From Spartinivicinus poritis (GTDB lineage Bacteria > Pseudomonadota > Gammaproteobacteria > Pseudomonadales > Zooshikellaceae), in contig NZ_JAPMOU010000002.1 in NCBI RefSeq assembly GCF_028858535.1, forward strand, positions 283,292-347,291: 64,000 nucleotides of DNA, in the 5' to 3' direction. Of the stretch, positions 19,701 to 28,370 are shown piece by piece (within the stretch, counting starts at the first letter, position 1; the number at the start of each line of letters is the position of its first letter). The notes under the pieces were generated by a model that made no database searches, was not told the origin of the DNA, and saw nothing but the letters and a program-made list of their open reading frames with translations. Made by a program: the position numbers and the translations under genes.

Positions 19701-22700
19701 TTATTAGTCTTCGCGGCCTGAGCAATGTCTGATTGCGCTTTGCTGTAACGTTGATATGCCGCTGTTTCACCAGCACTGTTCTTATTTTGTTTAATTAGTT
19801 CACTGACAAATCGACTTTGGCTTTTGCTGGCTAACAATGCTTTAACATCTCCCTCTTGATGTAAAGCATTGGCCATAGATAATACATCAGCCAGCAAAGT
19901 GTTTTGCTTTTTATTAACCGCTGGGGAAAGCTCAACACTTAAGCCATGCTGCTTTCCCACGGAAAGCATCCTTTTTGATTGGTCAAAGGTATATTGAATT
20001 AATCGAGCATTTTCAATATCCCTCACTTTTTGATTATTAGCAGCGCCATCATCAGCTTTAATTGTTTGATCAGCCGCCTCTAAAGTCTGACTAAACCTGT
20101 CGTATTGCTGAGCAGTTGGCGAACTGCCACTACCTCTTAAGTCACTTAATGAAGCGACTATATCAGATTGAATCAGGTCACTTAATGCACTAGGGTTCGC
20201 CCTGACCCAATCCGCCACTTGATTACGCATCAATTGAATACGCTCAGTTGCTTCAGGTTTTGCAACCAACTGAATCTGGCCAATTAAGGGTTTATCTGCA
20301 CTAATCTGGTAATCACCTGGGTTTTGCAGAAAGTTAATGGCATGAAATAAACAGTCACCATCTGTGGGCATTGAATAAACTCGACCATTTCGACCTCGCA
20401 CCAAGTAATGGTCACTATCTGTTGTATTGGTAGGCCTGGAATGAATCAACTTGCCACGCAGGTTACGACCACCGTGCAGCGTATCTACAACATTTCGTGT
20501 ATGCTCAAGATCAAAGGTCACCCCCAATGCCTTAGCAATCGCTAAGGGAGCAACATCCGCACCAGCATAGTTCCAACCACCTGACTGACTGATTTGGTTA
20601 GCAAATGCCTCAACATGGCCAGGGATTTTTCCACCAGGATTCACGCCTGGCGTGACCCCACTGACAGAGTCAACAAATAAAGCACCAGCACGCTTATCTA
20701 ATGAAGGCTGATTATTACTCGTGTCGTATTTAAACGACACCGTCCCCAGTGACACACTTTCATTGATGGTACCTGATGATACGGCTCCTGCTAGAATCAC
20801 CGCACCGCCCGAAGTGCCATGACTTGCCGACTTACTTAAACTCACTGATTTAAGTCGAATTAAATCCCCATGCGCACCTGGGTTGGTTAACGAATCATGA
20901 TGTAGCCGTTTTAGCCACTGCTGACCATTACCTTCCTGGTTAAACTGACGTACACCTTCTGCCGTCAGTTCATAACTCATAGAAAGACTACTGCCTTGTT
21001 TGGCTGCCTCCAAAACCGCTTCAACAGACGCTTTTAATTCACTGTCCTGAGGGTTACGATTAATTAAGCTGGTTAAACGGGTTTTCGCTTCTTGTAACTT
21101 GCCACCCGCCAATGCCCCAGGGTTCAGTGATTCTGAAACCGTCACCCCTTTCACTCGCTGAGCAGCATTGCCTAATGCAGTATCTGCCTCAAATGACAAA
21201 TTAATTGCCAAGCTATCGGATAATACAGTGAGGGTACGTATTTTCTTATAATAAGGTTCTAATGGCCTGACTTTGTCAGCATCTTCCTGACCAAATACCA
21301 CGCCTGAATAAAAAGGCATAATGCCATAGCCAACGGTAGCACTACGACTACTACTATGATGTGCCCCCTCTACCCCATTCCCACCGGTGGTAGCCCCTGA
21401 AGCCCAATTCCCATTAACGGCACCTTCAGCTCTCACAGGCTTAGCTGAAAAATTAAACTGGGTTTGGCCAGGCGAGTCATCTAAAACCGCTAATGCAGGT
21501 GCATTAATCCCCGCATTCACATAAGCACTGGCAGACACCCCCACAACGCTTTTTCTCGCAACAGTACCTGCACTGGTAGACATTGCACGAACATCCGTTA
21601 ACGATAAATCGCCACTCGTGAGTTTGGTAATAAAGTCAGCTTGATTTCCAACGGTCGTACCGAAGGTAGCAGAGCGAACCTGATTGCCCACAATACCTGC
21701 ACCTAATACCGCCGATACAGATACTCCACCCGCAACACCTGTGCCCGCAATAAACTCAGCACCCACACCCGCGCCCGCATCACGGCTATACGAAATAGAG
21801 ATGCCTAAACTGCCGTCTGCTTTTTTGTTAATGGTTAAGCTGGGCGCTATTTTCCAATGGCCTTTTGGCCCCGCATAAAGGGTTACAGACGCTGGGTTTA
21901 TGCTTCGGCTAATCGCCCGCTTTCCGGTTAAACTGACTTCTACTCCCCGGCTGCGTGATAATGTTAAGCTTTCACCCACTGGCAACGCCGCTATTTTATT
22001 TTTAATCGCTACCACTAACGCGTCTTGACCTGCTGATTTAGCGACCCCCGTCACTTCTCGCCAGGCTTTTGATAATTCACTATCAGGGTTTTGTAAATCA
22101 CCACTTAACCCTTTGACTGCTTTTTCTAGGTTATACATTTCGGGCAAGCTACGAAAACCTTGCGCATAGGCTTTACTGATAGCACTATTGCGAATAGCAG
22201 CAATATCGACGGTTTCCCCTTGGTGTAATTGACGTAAAATATCCGCATTTTGCAATAATTTCGCTTGCAACACAGCCCCAGGCGCAGATCGATCAACAAA
22301 TACCCCTAAGTCCAATAATTCATGCATAAACTCGCGGGTTGGTTGATCTAACACTGGTGACTCAGCTAACTGAAAAATCAGGTTATTGGCATCAAAGCCG
22401 TCCGCTTTTCTGACCCGCTGCACTTCTCCCTTTGCTTTATTTAAAAATGAGCCATTTTCAGGACGCGTTAGCTCGTCATAATTAATCAACTGTTTAATTT
22501 CGGCGACAATTTTTGCATTTTCATCAACAACAGTTTTAAAGCTTGGATCGGTATTATTTAAGGTGACTTTATTTCCTTGAAAATTAGCATTATTAGCAGC
22601 AATGCGTTTTATGTCCTGATAAACACTACCTGAACTACCTTCCTTAAACATCGGCCCATCGGTTTGAATCGCATGTTGAATTTTGCGCCATAGCCCTTTT

Positions 22701-24499
22701 GCACCTTTTTGCACTGGTGTCTTGATATGAGCTGCCATGTATTCACGAATACTGCTTAGTATTTTTCGGTTAAGTTTTTCTTTAAATAAAACCGTGGCAA
22801 ATTTATCTGTTTTTCCTGAAACAGTATGTCCACCGGGTAATAAACCTAAAAAGGTTTCTGTCCATTTGCCACCAGGGACGCGAACCACTTGCCCTTTACC
22901 AGGTAAATTAGGTCTTTGTGAAGTCGCTAAAGCATTCGCCAGTTCACTGCTTTGGACCGTTGACCCAATAAAATAACCTTTACCATTGCTATCAACCAGT
23001 CGTATTAATCCATCTTTGGCGGCCGTAGCTAATTGCTTAAATACTGGCATTTCAGTGTCAGAAGCTTCAGCTGCAGCCTTTGAAGAGAGAACTACTTTAC
23101 CCCCCTGATCAAACTTTAATAGACCCCCTTGATCTGTAATCGCCCACAAATTACCTGAGCTGTCGTAAGCAAGTTGTGATAATTGACCTTCAGGATAATT
23201 ACCCGCCAAAGGCCCAGGTAAACCAGCCCCAATTAAAGTCCCATCAGACAATAAGATGGCTGTTTTTCCATCATGCGCCACAGCTACATCTAATGCTTGG
23301 GTATTGCTGGTACTTTTATACACCGCTTGCGGTTGGGTCCATTGGCCTTTAGCAACAGATGTACTGTATACGTTGCCTTCACGTACAAAGTAAAGAGTGC
23401 CATCCATCCCTGCTCGTAAGTGCTGGATACCCGTTATAGGGTTACCATCTGGAAATAAAACCGCCAGTCGCTGCGCAGGTTTATCCTGGCCATTACCTGG
23501 CGCTTCAATATACCCCGTCAGTTGACCATTTTTATCCAGACCAGCACCTAGGGTTATTTGTTGTCCATTGTCGGCGGTAGCATGAAAGGTAAATGCATCC
23601 CGAAGCGTGCCATCAACGGCTTGAGTGCTAACTGCAGAGTCCAAACGCTTGCCAGTAATCACATCTTCTTGTACTGGCTGATTATTTTCCTGGAAAAAGC
23701 CAAATACCTGACCAGATTCAGAAATGACAACATTATCGTAGCGATTAATACTTTCTGTTTGAGGAGAAACTGTTTGCCATTGCTGGGAGGTGGGATTATG
23801 ACGTGCCAGCTCACCAGCCTGAAACTTCCACCAGATACCGTTATTATCAACAAATAATTGATCGCCTGCTTGTAATGGTTGCTCCAGGTTGGGGGATGCA
23901 ACACGACTGATCTGGTTATCAGAGCCAGGGGTTCCACGTCCCACAGTGCCGTTTTTAAGCACAAAAATAACAGCGTCATTACGAACAAATGCATTAGTAA
24001 TGTCACCATACACATTGGCTTTATCCCAAGGTTTGGCAAAACCATCGGTAGACAGCAGATGTAACTTGCCTTCAATGAGTGCCAAAGCGCCTCCATTTAC
24101 CCCAGGGATTAACGCATCAACCTTACCTTTTACTGGCCATTTGCCATCAGCAAATACTTGTTGCACTGGTTTAAACTTGGCTTTTAATTTAATTAAGCCA
24201 AAAGGAGTATGCTTTTTAGCATCTGAGCGCCAATACTCTAAATGGCCTTTATCATTCACTCGAAAATGAGTTCGATGCCCTTCCTGATTATAAGCATCTA
24301 ATATGCCTGTATTACCGTAAACAGGCAGTCTTTTTAAAGCTGAATTATTCGATTCTAATTGAGAGTTTTCTGATACATTAACGGGTGAGTTATTAATAGA
24401 TAAATCGTTGCTTTTTTTCTGAAGGTCAGTACTGCTTGCCTGACTATCAACATTTTTTGACAAATCAACAGACGAATGACTCGAAGAAGGTATTCGCAT
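13718..24499 (-). CDS. giant chimeric toxin: AvrE/DspE-like region + DGDC protease-like region + hydrophobic segment + RTX tail
   Basis: 3593 residues with no signal peptide and a Ser/Asn-rich N-terminus (1-57). Residues about 60-500 look like propeller repeats. About 540-1280 resemble the AvrE/DspE type III effector family: LPVGESLTLSRSRG, GSLGISISYSRDAGAG and RLKSVSLSKSASHG..LGTVSFKYDT match conserved DspE blocks in the same order. At 1379-1386 PTDGDCLFHA, with Cys1383, has the form of an OTU-type cysteine protease nucleophile site, and HRYLLAHN near 1635 could give the histidine. A Gly/Ala-rich hydrophobic region (about 1935-2030) may insert into membranes. From about 2140 to the end run RTX blocks (GGAGDDVIEG, GGKGNDQIYSG, GGEGNDTYQV) and hemolysin-type Ca-binding related modules. 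A C-terminal type I secretion signal is expected, but no secretion genes are near. The AvrE match is from memory of the family. Confidence 0.8.
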   Translation of the reverse strand: MRIPSSSHSSVDLSKNVDSQASSTDLQKKSNDLSINNSPVNVSENSQLESNNSALKRLPVYGNTGILDAYNQEGHRTHFRVNDKGHLEYWRSDAKKHTPFGLIKLKAKFKPVQQVFADGKWPVKGKVDALIPGVNGGALALIEGKLHLLSTDGFAKPWDKANVYGDITNAFVRNDAVIFVLKNGTVGRGTPGSDNQISRVASPNLEQPLQAGDQLFVDNNGIWWKFQAGELARHNPTSQQWQTVSPQTESINRYDNVVISESGQVFGFFQENNQPVQEDVITGKRLDSAVSTQAVDGTLRDAFTFHATADNGQQITLGAGLDKNGQLTGYIEAPGNGQDKPAQRLAVLFPDGNPITGIQHLRAGMDGTLYFVREGNVYSTSVAKGQWTQPQAVYKSTSNTQALDVAVAHDGKTAILLSDGTLIGAGLPGPLAGNYPEGQLSQLAYDSSGNLWAITDQGGLLKFDQGGKVVLSSKAAAEASDTEMPVFKQLATAAKDGLIRLVDSNGKGYFIGSTVQSSELANALATSQRPNLPGKGQVVRVPGGKWTETFLGLLPGGHTVSGKTDKFATVLFKEKLNRKILSSIREYMAAHIKTPVQKGAKGLWRKIQHAIQTDGPMFKEGSSGSVYQDIKRIAANNANFQGNKVTLNNTDPSFKTVVDENAKIVAEIKQLINYDELTRPENGSFLNKAKGEVQRVRKADGFDANNLIFQLAESPVLDQPTREFMHELLDLGVFVDRSAPGAVLQAKLLQNADILRQLHQGETVDIAAIRNSAISKAYAQGFRSLPEMYNLEKAVKGLSGDLQNPDSELSKAWREVTGVAKSAGQDALVVAIKNKIAALPVGESLTLSRSRGVEVSLTGKRAISRSINPASVTLYAGPKGHWKIAPSLTINKKADGSLGISISYSRDAGAGVGAEFIAGTGVAGGVSVSAVLGAGIVGNQVRSATFGTTVGNQADFITKLTSGDLSLTDVRAMSTSAGTVARKSVVGVSASAYVNAGINAPALAVLDDSPGQTQFNFSAKPVRAEGAVNGNWASGATTGGNGVEGAHHSSSRSATVGYGIMPFYSGVVFGQEDADKVRPLEPYYKKIRTLTVLSDSLAINLSFEADTALGNAAQRVKGVTVSESLNPGALAGGKLQEAKTRLTSLINRNPQDSELKASVEAVLEAAKQGSSLSMSYELTAEGVRQFNQEGNGQQWLKRLHHDSLTNPGAHGDLIRLKSVSLSKSASHGTSGGAVILAGAVSSGTINESVSLGTVSFKYDTSNNQPSLDKRAGALFVDSVSGVTPGVNPGGKIPGHVEAFANQISQSGGWNYAGADVAPLAIAKALGVTFDLEHTRNVVDTLHGGRNLRGKLIHSRPTNTTDSDHYLVRGRNGRVYSMPTDGDCLFHAINFLQNPGDYQISADKPLIGQIQLVAKPEATERIQLMRNQVADWVRANPSALSDLIQSDIVASLSDLRGSGSSPTAQQYDRFSQTLEAADQTIKADDGAANNQKVRDIENARLIQYTFDQSKRMLSVGKQHGLSVELSPAVNKKQNTLLADVLSMANALHQEGDVKALLASKSQSRFVSELIKQNKNSAGETAAYQRYSKAQSDIAQAAKTNKDYRINLGEFGLAVIAEKATAGGDQSLVFRSGRHRYLLAHNKGKLSFYDPAVGWVSGFKNKADVVGFLTQYFSDSAQLGLGINPNQFQVQSIQDSFYQDAGITQATQQLQQSLPVELERLSNQDLQQGLLKVNGQQVSRTQLWLLGAQINGQPIAADRLVNGGVANIKFNSETLQQFLSTAPQADFAEGTKILKTLAQLQDRSVAALIDGDLSSRLQTVVDKIDSTPSTLTDSQVQTLQNKLNGNTTRVSVKGIASQVPGVGLQAWGIYSGIKAADAAFEKGDIQEGVIQTGSVLANIASIPAEIALNRSLPKLSQRLIARSVSSSSRLATSSASRLGQALGRSGGALAALITLPFDIYTAAKAFTDAQAEGLTDKQRQDLYVQGGFAVAGAVTALSLGVAAIFTGSAALGPIGLGISVGLIVGAQIYSAVRQVEDAWEYVPELDDWRHRLRQGWLAFWGQDMDEWVTDAYKANKTKHDVIEQTRQRSAELLQGNLGSAVDTIVYGDVDVAIEEVKVYHYEGGYETVREPKVNGADDVIFAQNGLQGIKNAVSANIDPEKAVLFNIGGGSDTVFGVTNKKNEFIFGKGAKNLKGGNLNDNFMFSVDFSDMENFYNNLDNYKDRIFFEIDGQGGDNTLTINAQTYRNYVYYDQPYSGFIIDLEQGKVWLKNADKTGDEAKGPQIGELKNIQHTLGSGSDGDATSSGSDYIIGTNDSNRILANKGDQVFAKGGNDVITLSDSAKVDGGDGQDIYLVKRDVRNVHITENGQDASVVRLEFALDEIADWQLVNKNIVIRLKEAGTVTVHDIYTEYNNQWQLKNNQISFQSHDGFMLTPNLPAQHKALAVDQAEPIQLHTRYLKAGDRTYFNQQTGVTIDLNDNRIDGNNQGGVYQQDEFEKLDKTQLIVLQGDDDHHNAPAGSRYFIERGAGETVIKPQAQDRKNPVTNKVFLDYDAAEITAIETRYRNETYSAGYRRKDYSLVVSLNDGRQVILENIIDTTLHVYDALARGGETLRDFVLVTRDGIEYSLKEYGGSKTLATESHYHGKNNNGTFLVDTRKTLNQKDYKLSDWQWGEGKKLDTRYQLSAEGTAYADTLIGNEQANVLRGYGGDDLMQGNDGHDTYVIGAFEGTVTINNQATDNKIDNLVIGAGFNDITSNRDGMNLVLNARLPRPTEAGGVDYINRQIVIENYFVSDAFRHLSIASNEGLQQELVVDELGNISRIIGAKALTPQQQQLLETDAIDENLLNRQVSEASVAEKTDYSSHQHGLNILLDGKGFVSDRFKGTEFDDVVSLTSVGKFGELILEYNPFKVIPNIDLGAGNNTLDLSQLAASHIDAQLMYGSSIYVYNDSEDQPQEIRINNIANIIGTTGNDKLKGYNGDNKLLGGAGDDVIEGKEGINTLVGGKGNDQIYSGSDQDRIIYQKGDGRDTINGNTVNDVLLLKDISLYDLHFSLTDKNTLLISFKGQPNDQIEIVYWQASYHFNLVTQDGIIDKAGIDQLIPALAAINRNDWVNGATGLNHSQQTQLANSWTVTTAELKGDDNQVSVLIGRQGHDQLTAGLAGSIVRGGDGNDTLIDNMGNDLLSGENGDDTIQFIAAGKDIASGGEGNDTYQVTTSSRGIKTIDNQANSGDDILVLDQVDSLENLQLARQGQDLHLLVTSKEGQLELTNTTEVVVKNFYLSDAYQHLSLILGDGNEVLAADLVGMANLAPPRSQLTSIHLTAANDGSIKIDYRHHQGPVSVILDNQLSGQTDFYGSDYSDTVKVKRLGDISTIDLGKGANTIDLSQQTAPVSVDLNGQAGRTAATLRTEESGKQANITLKGIQHVVGSATAANALVGNSQRNILIGGQQADQLFAVAGENTLEAGKGNDLIVSGRGKDTIIFNQGDGQDTLSGYTTSDVLVLKNISLYDVHFSLHDNNQLKISFKGSTQDKVMVNQWNDNQAFNVVTDDGVIDKSGIEQLIQALSGFTETQWSQGGDVLSSSKAQITNSWIITQS

Positions 24500-25151
24500 A
24501 TATTTCCCCTAATGGTCACTATATTTTTTAACGGCCACCTTCCTGTGCACTATTTCCTTTTTATACTGTTATCTCATTTAAGCCCAAAGCGAATGTTTAA
24601 AACCCTACGCCTTGGGTTATATCCTTGGTGAATGAAAAAGCATTCACTTTAACTATATTAAATTTTTCTTTATTATATTTTTTAGCACTAAACTGTTTTA
24701 TAATTTTCTTGATAATTTCTCATATTTATTTTGATTAATATATCATTTTAAGATTGTATTTGAGATCCAAAACACAGCTTATTATTTACTCATTTATATG
24801 TTATTTAATTTGACTGTTAAACCAATTATGCCCTTTATTCACACAAACCAACACTCAACAATAGGTAAATAACTGTGAATCATATCACAACCCACCCACT
24901 CTAATAAGTAATAACACACTGAGTTATAAAACAATAAAAAACTAATTTATTAGTAGCTAACTTACTACATTACCAAAAGCATACTTACTGTGTGTTGTTA
25001 GTAATAATTATGATACGGCGTGAATGGAAACAAGAAAGGATAAGGGAACTAGTCTACCAACATGTCAAAAACAAATACCAACGTTTTGAAAACTAAACGA
25101 ACAAAGTTACACTATCAAACGTCGGCATATTCATAAAATAACAACCAGGCC
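24500..25151. other. 652-bp AT-rich intergenic region upstream of the giant gene
   Basis: No gene is seen. The region is very AT-rich, as is common upstream of horizontally acquired, H-NS-silenced toxin genes, and it must hold the giant gene's promoter. It contains the short repeat relative at 24618-24657. No operator can be named. Confidence 0.5.
24618..24657. repeat. short hairpin relative of the 127-bp repeat (ends only)
   Basis: TATATCCTTGGTGAATG and CATTCACTTTAACTATA are joined by a 6-nt spacer, forming a 7-bp perfect hairpin (GTGAATG/CATTCAC). The two halves match the outer ends of the 127-bp element, so this looks like an internally deleted or minimal copy. Confidence 0.55.
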
Positions 25152-25385
25152 TTAATGGATGACCCGGTTGCTTTCATCTTCTTCTGTTGTTGTTTCTGCC
25201 ATGATACCCACCATATGGATACCGGCACTCAACATCGCTTTGGCCACCTCAATATAATTATCCTGTAAAAAGGCTTTAGCCTCTTCAGAAAATGATATTG
25301 TCACTAATGGCTTTTCATCAGCATCAGAACGCTGTAGTGCAATATTACCATCTGGCAGTTCAACTATCTCTAAATAAGAAGGCAT
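25152..25385 (-). CDS. small conserved acidic protein near galU, function unknown
   Basis: 77-aa protein beginning MPSYLEIVELPDGNIALQRS and ending in an acidic tail (TTTEEDESNRVIH). Predicted fold is a short beta hairpin region followed by helices (SEEAKAFLQDNYIEVAKAML). There is no signal peptide or membrane segment. A protein of this size and style is common beside galU in pseudomonads, which supports it as a real gene. No function is known to me. It is 188 bp downstream of galU on the same strand and may share its transcript. Confidence 0.7.
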   Translation of the reverse strand: MPSYLEIVELPDGNIALQRSDADEKPLVTISFSEEAKAFLQDNYIEVAKAMLSAGIHMVGIMAETTTEEDESNRVIH

Positions 25386-25573
25386 CTACAGACTCTCACC
25401 ATTATCGTTAGGGACAAGTACTTGATTCTACCATCTCATGAGCACTTGACAAAGCCATTATCAGAATAATCTGTCAGTTACCGTATACTTGCTGAAAAAC
25501 CCTACCGTATTAAAGTAAATGAACTGCTCTTCACTAATTAATCTATAAACCTTACAGTGGTAGGAAATAGTCA

Positions 25574-26410
25574 CTAACTGCCATTATTCTTTTGGTAAAA
25601 CTGATCATAACAATAATTGGTTGCAGCAATATAACCATCAACACTACCACAATCAAAGCGTTTGCCTTTAAACCGATAGGCTAATACACAACCATCTTGA
25701 GCTTGCTGTAATAATGCATCAGTAATTTGCACTTCACCATTTTTGCCAGGAGTGGTACTACGAATAATGTCAAAGATATCTGGCGTTAAGATGTAACGAC
25801 CGATAATGGCTAAATTGGAAGGTGCGTCTTCAGGTGCAGGCTTTTCCACCATATCGGTAATTCTATACAAATCTTCTCGAATCATATCTCCCGCAATAAT
25901 GCCGTATTTTCCTGTTTCATCCGCAGGTACTTCCTGAATGGCTACAATACTACAGCGAAATTGCTTGAACAAACGTACCATTTGAGACAGAACACCATCA
26001 CCCTGGTTAATGCATAAATCATCCGCCAACAAAACCGCAAACGGCTCATCACCAATTAAGGTTTGACCTGTCAGAATAGCATGACCCAATCCTTTCATTT
26101 CCCGTTGCCGGGTATAAGAAAAGCTACATTCATCAATTAGACGACGAATATCGTTTAGCATCGGCTCTTTGTCAGTATCTTTTATTTGATGCTCAAGTTC
26201 ATAATTGGTATCAAAATGATCAGCAAGTGCTCGCTTGCCTCGACCGGTAACAATACTAATTTCACTTAAACCTGCAGCCAGTGCCTCTTCTACCCCATAC
26301 TCAATCAGAGGTTTATTCACGACCGGCATCATTTCTTTAGGCATTGACTTAGTTGCAGGTAAAAAGCGGGTTCCATAACCCGCTGCAGGAAAAAGACACT
26401 TTTTGATCAT
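25574..26410 (-). CDS. galU: UTP-glucose-1-phosphate uridylyltransferase
   Basis: Makes UDP-glucose from UTP and glucose-1-phosphate for envelope polysaccharide and osmolyte synthesis. The nucleotide-binding motif AAGYGTRFLPATKSMPKEM is at the N-terminus, followed by PVVNKPLIEYGVEEAL and, in the middle, GLGHAILTG and VEKPAPEDAPSN, all typical of GalU. 278 residues from this start is the usual length. The frame stays open to a TTG at 26437, but family members start MIKKCLFPAAG, so the ATG at 26410 is preferred; neither has a strong ribosome site. It lies 52-79 bp downstream of the mannose-1-phosphate guanylyltransferase gene, probably in one operon supplying sugar nucleotides. Confidence 0.95.
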   Translation of the reverse strand: MIKKCLFPAAGYGTRFLPATKSMPKEMMPVVNKPLIEYGVEEALAAGLSEISIVTGRGKRALADHFDTNYELEHQIKDTDKEPMLNDIRRLIDECSFSYTRQREMKGLGHAILTGQTLIGDEPFAVLLADDLCINQGDGVLSQMVRLFKQFRCSIVAIQEVPADETGKYGIIAGDMIREDLYRITDMVEKPAPEDAPSNLAIIGRYILTPDIFDIIRSTTPGKNGEVQITDALLQQAQDGCVLAYRFKGKRFDCGSVDGYIAATNYCYDQFYQKNNGS

Positions 26411-26461
26411 TAGTTTATTAATTTCACTATTTGACAATTACTACTCACAAAGACAACCCCC

Positions 26462-27877
26462 CTATTGGGTTCGTCCATAAACGTCATCAAACCTAACTAT
26501 ATCATCTTCTCCCAAATAGCTACCAGACTGTACCTCAATTAACTCCAAAGGAATTTTTCCAGGGTTTTCCAATCGATGCTGCTCACCCAGTGGTATATAA
26601 GTGGACTCATTCTCAGCTACCAAATATTCCTTCTCTCCACATGTCACCCTGGCTGTACCCTTAACCACTATCCAGTGCTCGGCTCGATGATGGTGCATCT
26701 GTAGTGATAAGCTTGCACCAGGCTTAACAGTGATCCGCTTAACTTGAAAGCGCTCTGCTTCATCAATGCCTTCATAACTTCCCCAAGGGCGATACACTTT
26801 TTTATGCAGCATATACTCAGAACGTTGGTGACTCTTTAACTCCTCAACAATTTTTTTGACATCTTGAACTTTATCTTTATGAGCAACTAACACAGCATCA
26901 TCCGTTTCCACCACCACCAGATTTTTTACCCCAACAGCCGCTAACAGACGTTTTTCACTGCGCAAATAGCAGTTTTCTGTGTCTCTTAATATTACATCAC
27001 CCAGTTGGCTATTACCCCGTGCATCAGAAGCGTGCAACTCAGCCAATGCTCGCCAAGAGCCCACATCATTCCAGCCAATATCAGTAGGAATGACTACACC
27101 TTTGTCGGTTTTTTCCATTACCGCATAATCAATTGAGTCTTCAGGGCAGGCAGTAAAACTGGCTTTATCCAAGCGTAAAAAATCCAAGTCCGTTTTCGCT
27201 TCATCAAATGCTTGTTTGGCAGCATTAAAAATATCCACCGCATAAGCCTGTAGCTCCGCCAAATAAGTTGCTGCCTTAAACATAAACATTCCGCTATTCC
27301 AAAAATAACCACCTTCTGCCACATAACCAGCCGCCATTGCCTGGTCAGGTTTTTCTACAAAGCAGTCAATTTTGTAACCTGAAAAGCCAAGTGATTCAGA
27401 CGCTTTAATGTAGCCATACCCCGTTTCCGGGTGGTCTGGCACAATCCCAAAAGTGACTAATCGATCCTGCTGCGCATGTTGTTGACCGTAGAGAATCGCC
27501 TTATAAAAGGCCTCTAACTTTCGAATAGCATGATCGGCAGGCAGCACTAGTAACATTGCCTCACTACTAAGCTTCATCGCTTTGAGTGCAGCCACGGCAA
27601 TAGCAGGTGCAGTGTTTCTACCCACAGGCTCCAAAATAATACTTTCTGCTGGTTGAGCTATTTGCCTGAGCTGCTCTGCTACCATAAAGCGGTGCTCTTC
27701 GTTACACACCACTATAGGTGCCTCTACCTCCTTAAATCCAATCAACCGATTAACCGTCTCTTGTAGCAAACTCGCATCTGGATTGACTAGGTTGAGCAAC
27801 TGCTTAGGGTAAAGCTCGCGGGATAATGGCCAGAGTCGAGAACCGGTTCCTCCAGAGAGAATCACTGGAATTATCAT
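26462..27877 (-). CDS. manC: mannose-1-phosphate guanylyltransferase / mannose-6-phosphate isomerase
   Basis: Bifunctional type II enzyme (AlgA/ManC/CpsB family, 471 aa, full length) that makes GDP-mannose for exopolysaccharide or O-antigen. The N-terminal pyrophosphorylase domain begins VILSGGTGSRLWPLSREL and has the sugar-binding loop CFVEKP at about 165-170. The C-terminal cupin isomerase domain carries QMHHHRAEHWIVVKGTARVT. GalU follows. No other capsule or alginate genes are next to it, so which polymer it serves cannot be told. The symbol algA would be equally fair. Confidence 0.95.
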   Translation of the reverse strand: MIIPVILSGGTGSRLWPLSRELYPKQLLNLVNPDASLLQETVNRLIGFKEVEAPIVVCNEEHRFMVAEQLRQIAQPAESIILEPVGRNTAPAIAVAALKAMKLSSEAMLLVLPADHAIRKLEAFYKAILYGQQHAQQDRLVTFGIVPDHPETGYGYIKASESLGFSGYKIDCFVEKPDQAMAAGYVAEGGYFWNSGMFMFKAATYLAELQAYAVDIFNAAKQAFDEAKTDLDFLRLDKASFTACPEDSIDYAVMEKTDKGVVIPTDIGWNDVGSWRALAELHASDARGNSQLGDVILRDTENCYLRSEKRLLAAVGVKNLVVVETDDAVLVAHKDKVQDVKKIVEELKSHQRSEYMLHKKVYRPWGSYEGIDEAERFQVKRITVKPGASLSLQMHHHRAEHWIVVKGTARVTCGEKEYLVAENESTYIPLGEQHRLENPGKIPLELIEVQSGSYLGEDDIVRFDDVYGRTQ

Positions 27878-28163
27878 GAAATGTCCTTAATTCAATTGAG
27901 TTTATGCTTAACTGGATGACGACATTATAAACCTTGATAACAAACAGCAATAATAACCTTATAACGTTATGACAAAACAAATTAGCGCCCGAAAAGCAAT
28001 CTAACGAGTTCTAGACTTCTATAGTGTAGGGTATCTCTTCTCATCCACACGGCTTTCAAGGCATTTCTACTATTTATTTAGAACTTGCATCGACTCATGA
28101 CTGACCTATATTTAAACCTAGTCTGATGACAATCTTTCCTTCTTAGCACTTCAGAGTTCTGTT

Positions 28164-28370
28164 ATGTATCACTATAAAATCATCTGTGATAGTGAAGACA
28201 GTTACGATATTGTCTTGACCACTGACCCAGTTGATGATCTCGATGTTTTTCCCAACTTTAAATCTGCACAAAAAGCCCTAGCATTTCGCCTGAATGATCG
28301 AATGAGAAACCTAAAATCACAACTCATAATGGTAAGCCGGATGCGGCATGCGCGCGAAGTAATTCAATAA
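28164..28370 (+). CDS. small protein of unknown function
   Basis: 68-aa protein: MYHYKIICDSEDSYDIVLTT, then DDLDVFPNFKSAQKALAFRL, and a basic C-terminal helix (NDRMRNLKSQLIMVSRMRHA). It looks like a small alpha/beta cytoplasmic protein. It stands alone between the manC promoter region and the SUKH gene, and its upstream ribosome site is weak. I do not recognise the family. The basic helix might bind nucleic acid, but that is only inference. Confidence 0.55.
   Translation: MYHYKIICDSEDSYDIVLTTDPVDDLDVFPNFKSAQKALAFRLNDRMRNLKSQLIMVSRMRHAREVIQ

Noticed and set aside
26410..26437. TTG start for galU giving nine extra residues
   Set aside because: GalU proteins start at the downstream ATG (MIKKCLFPAAG) and neither start has a better ribosome site.
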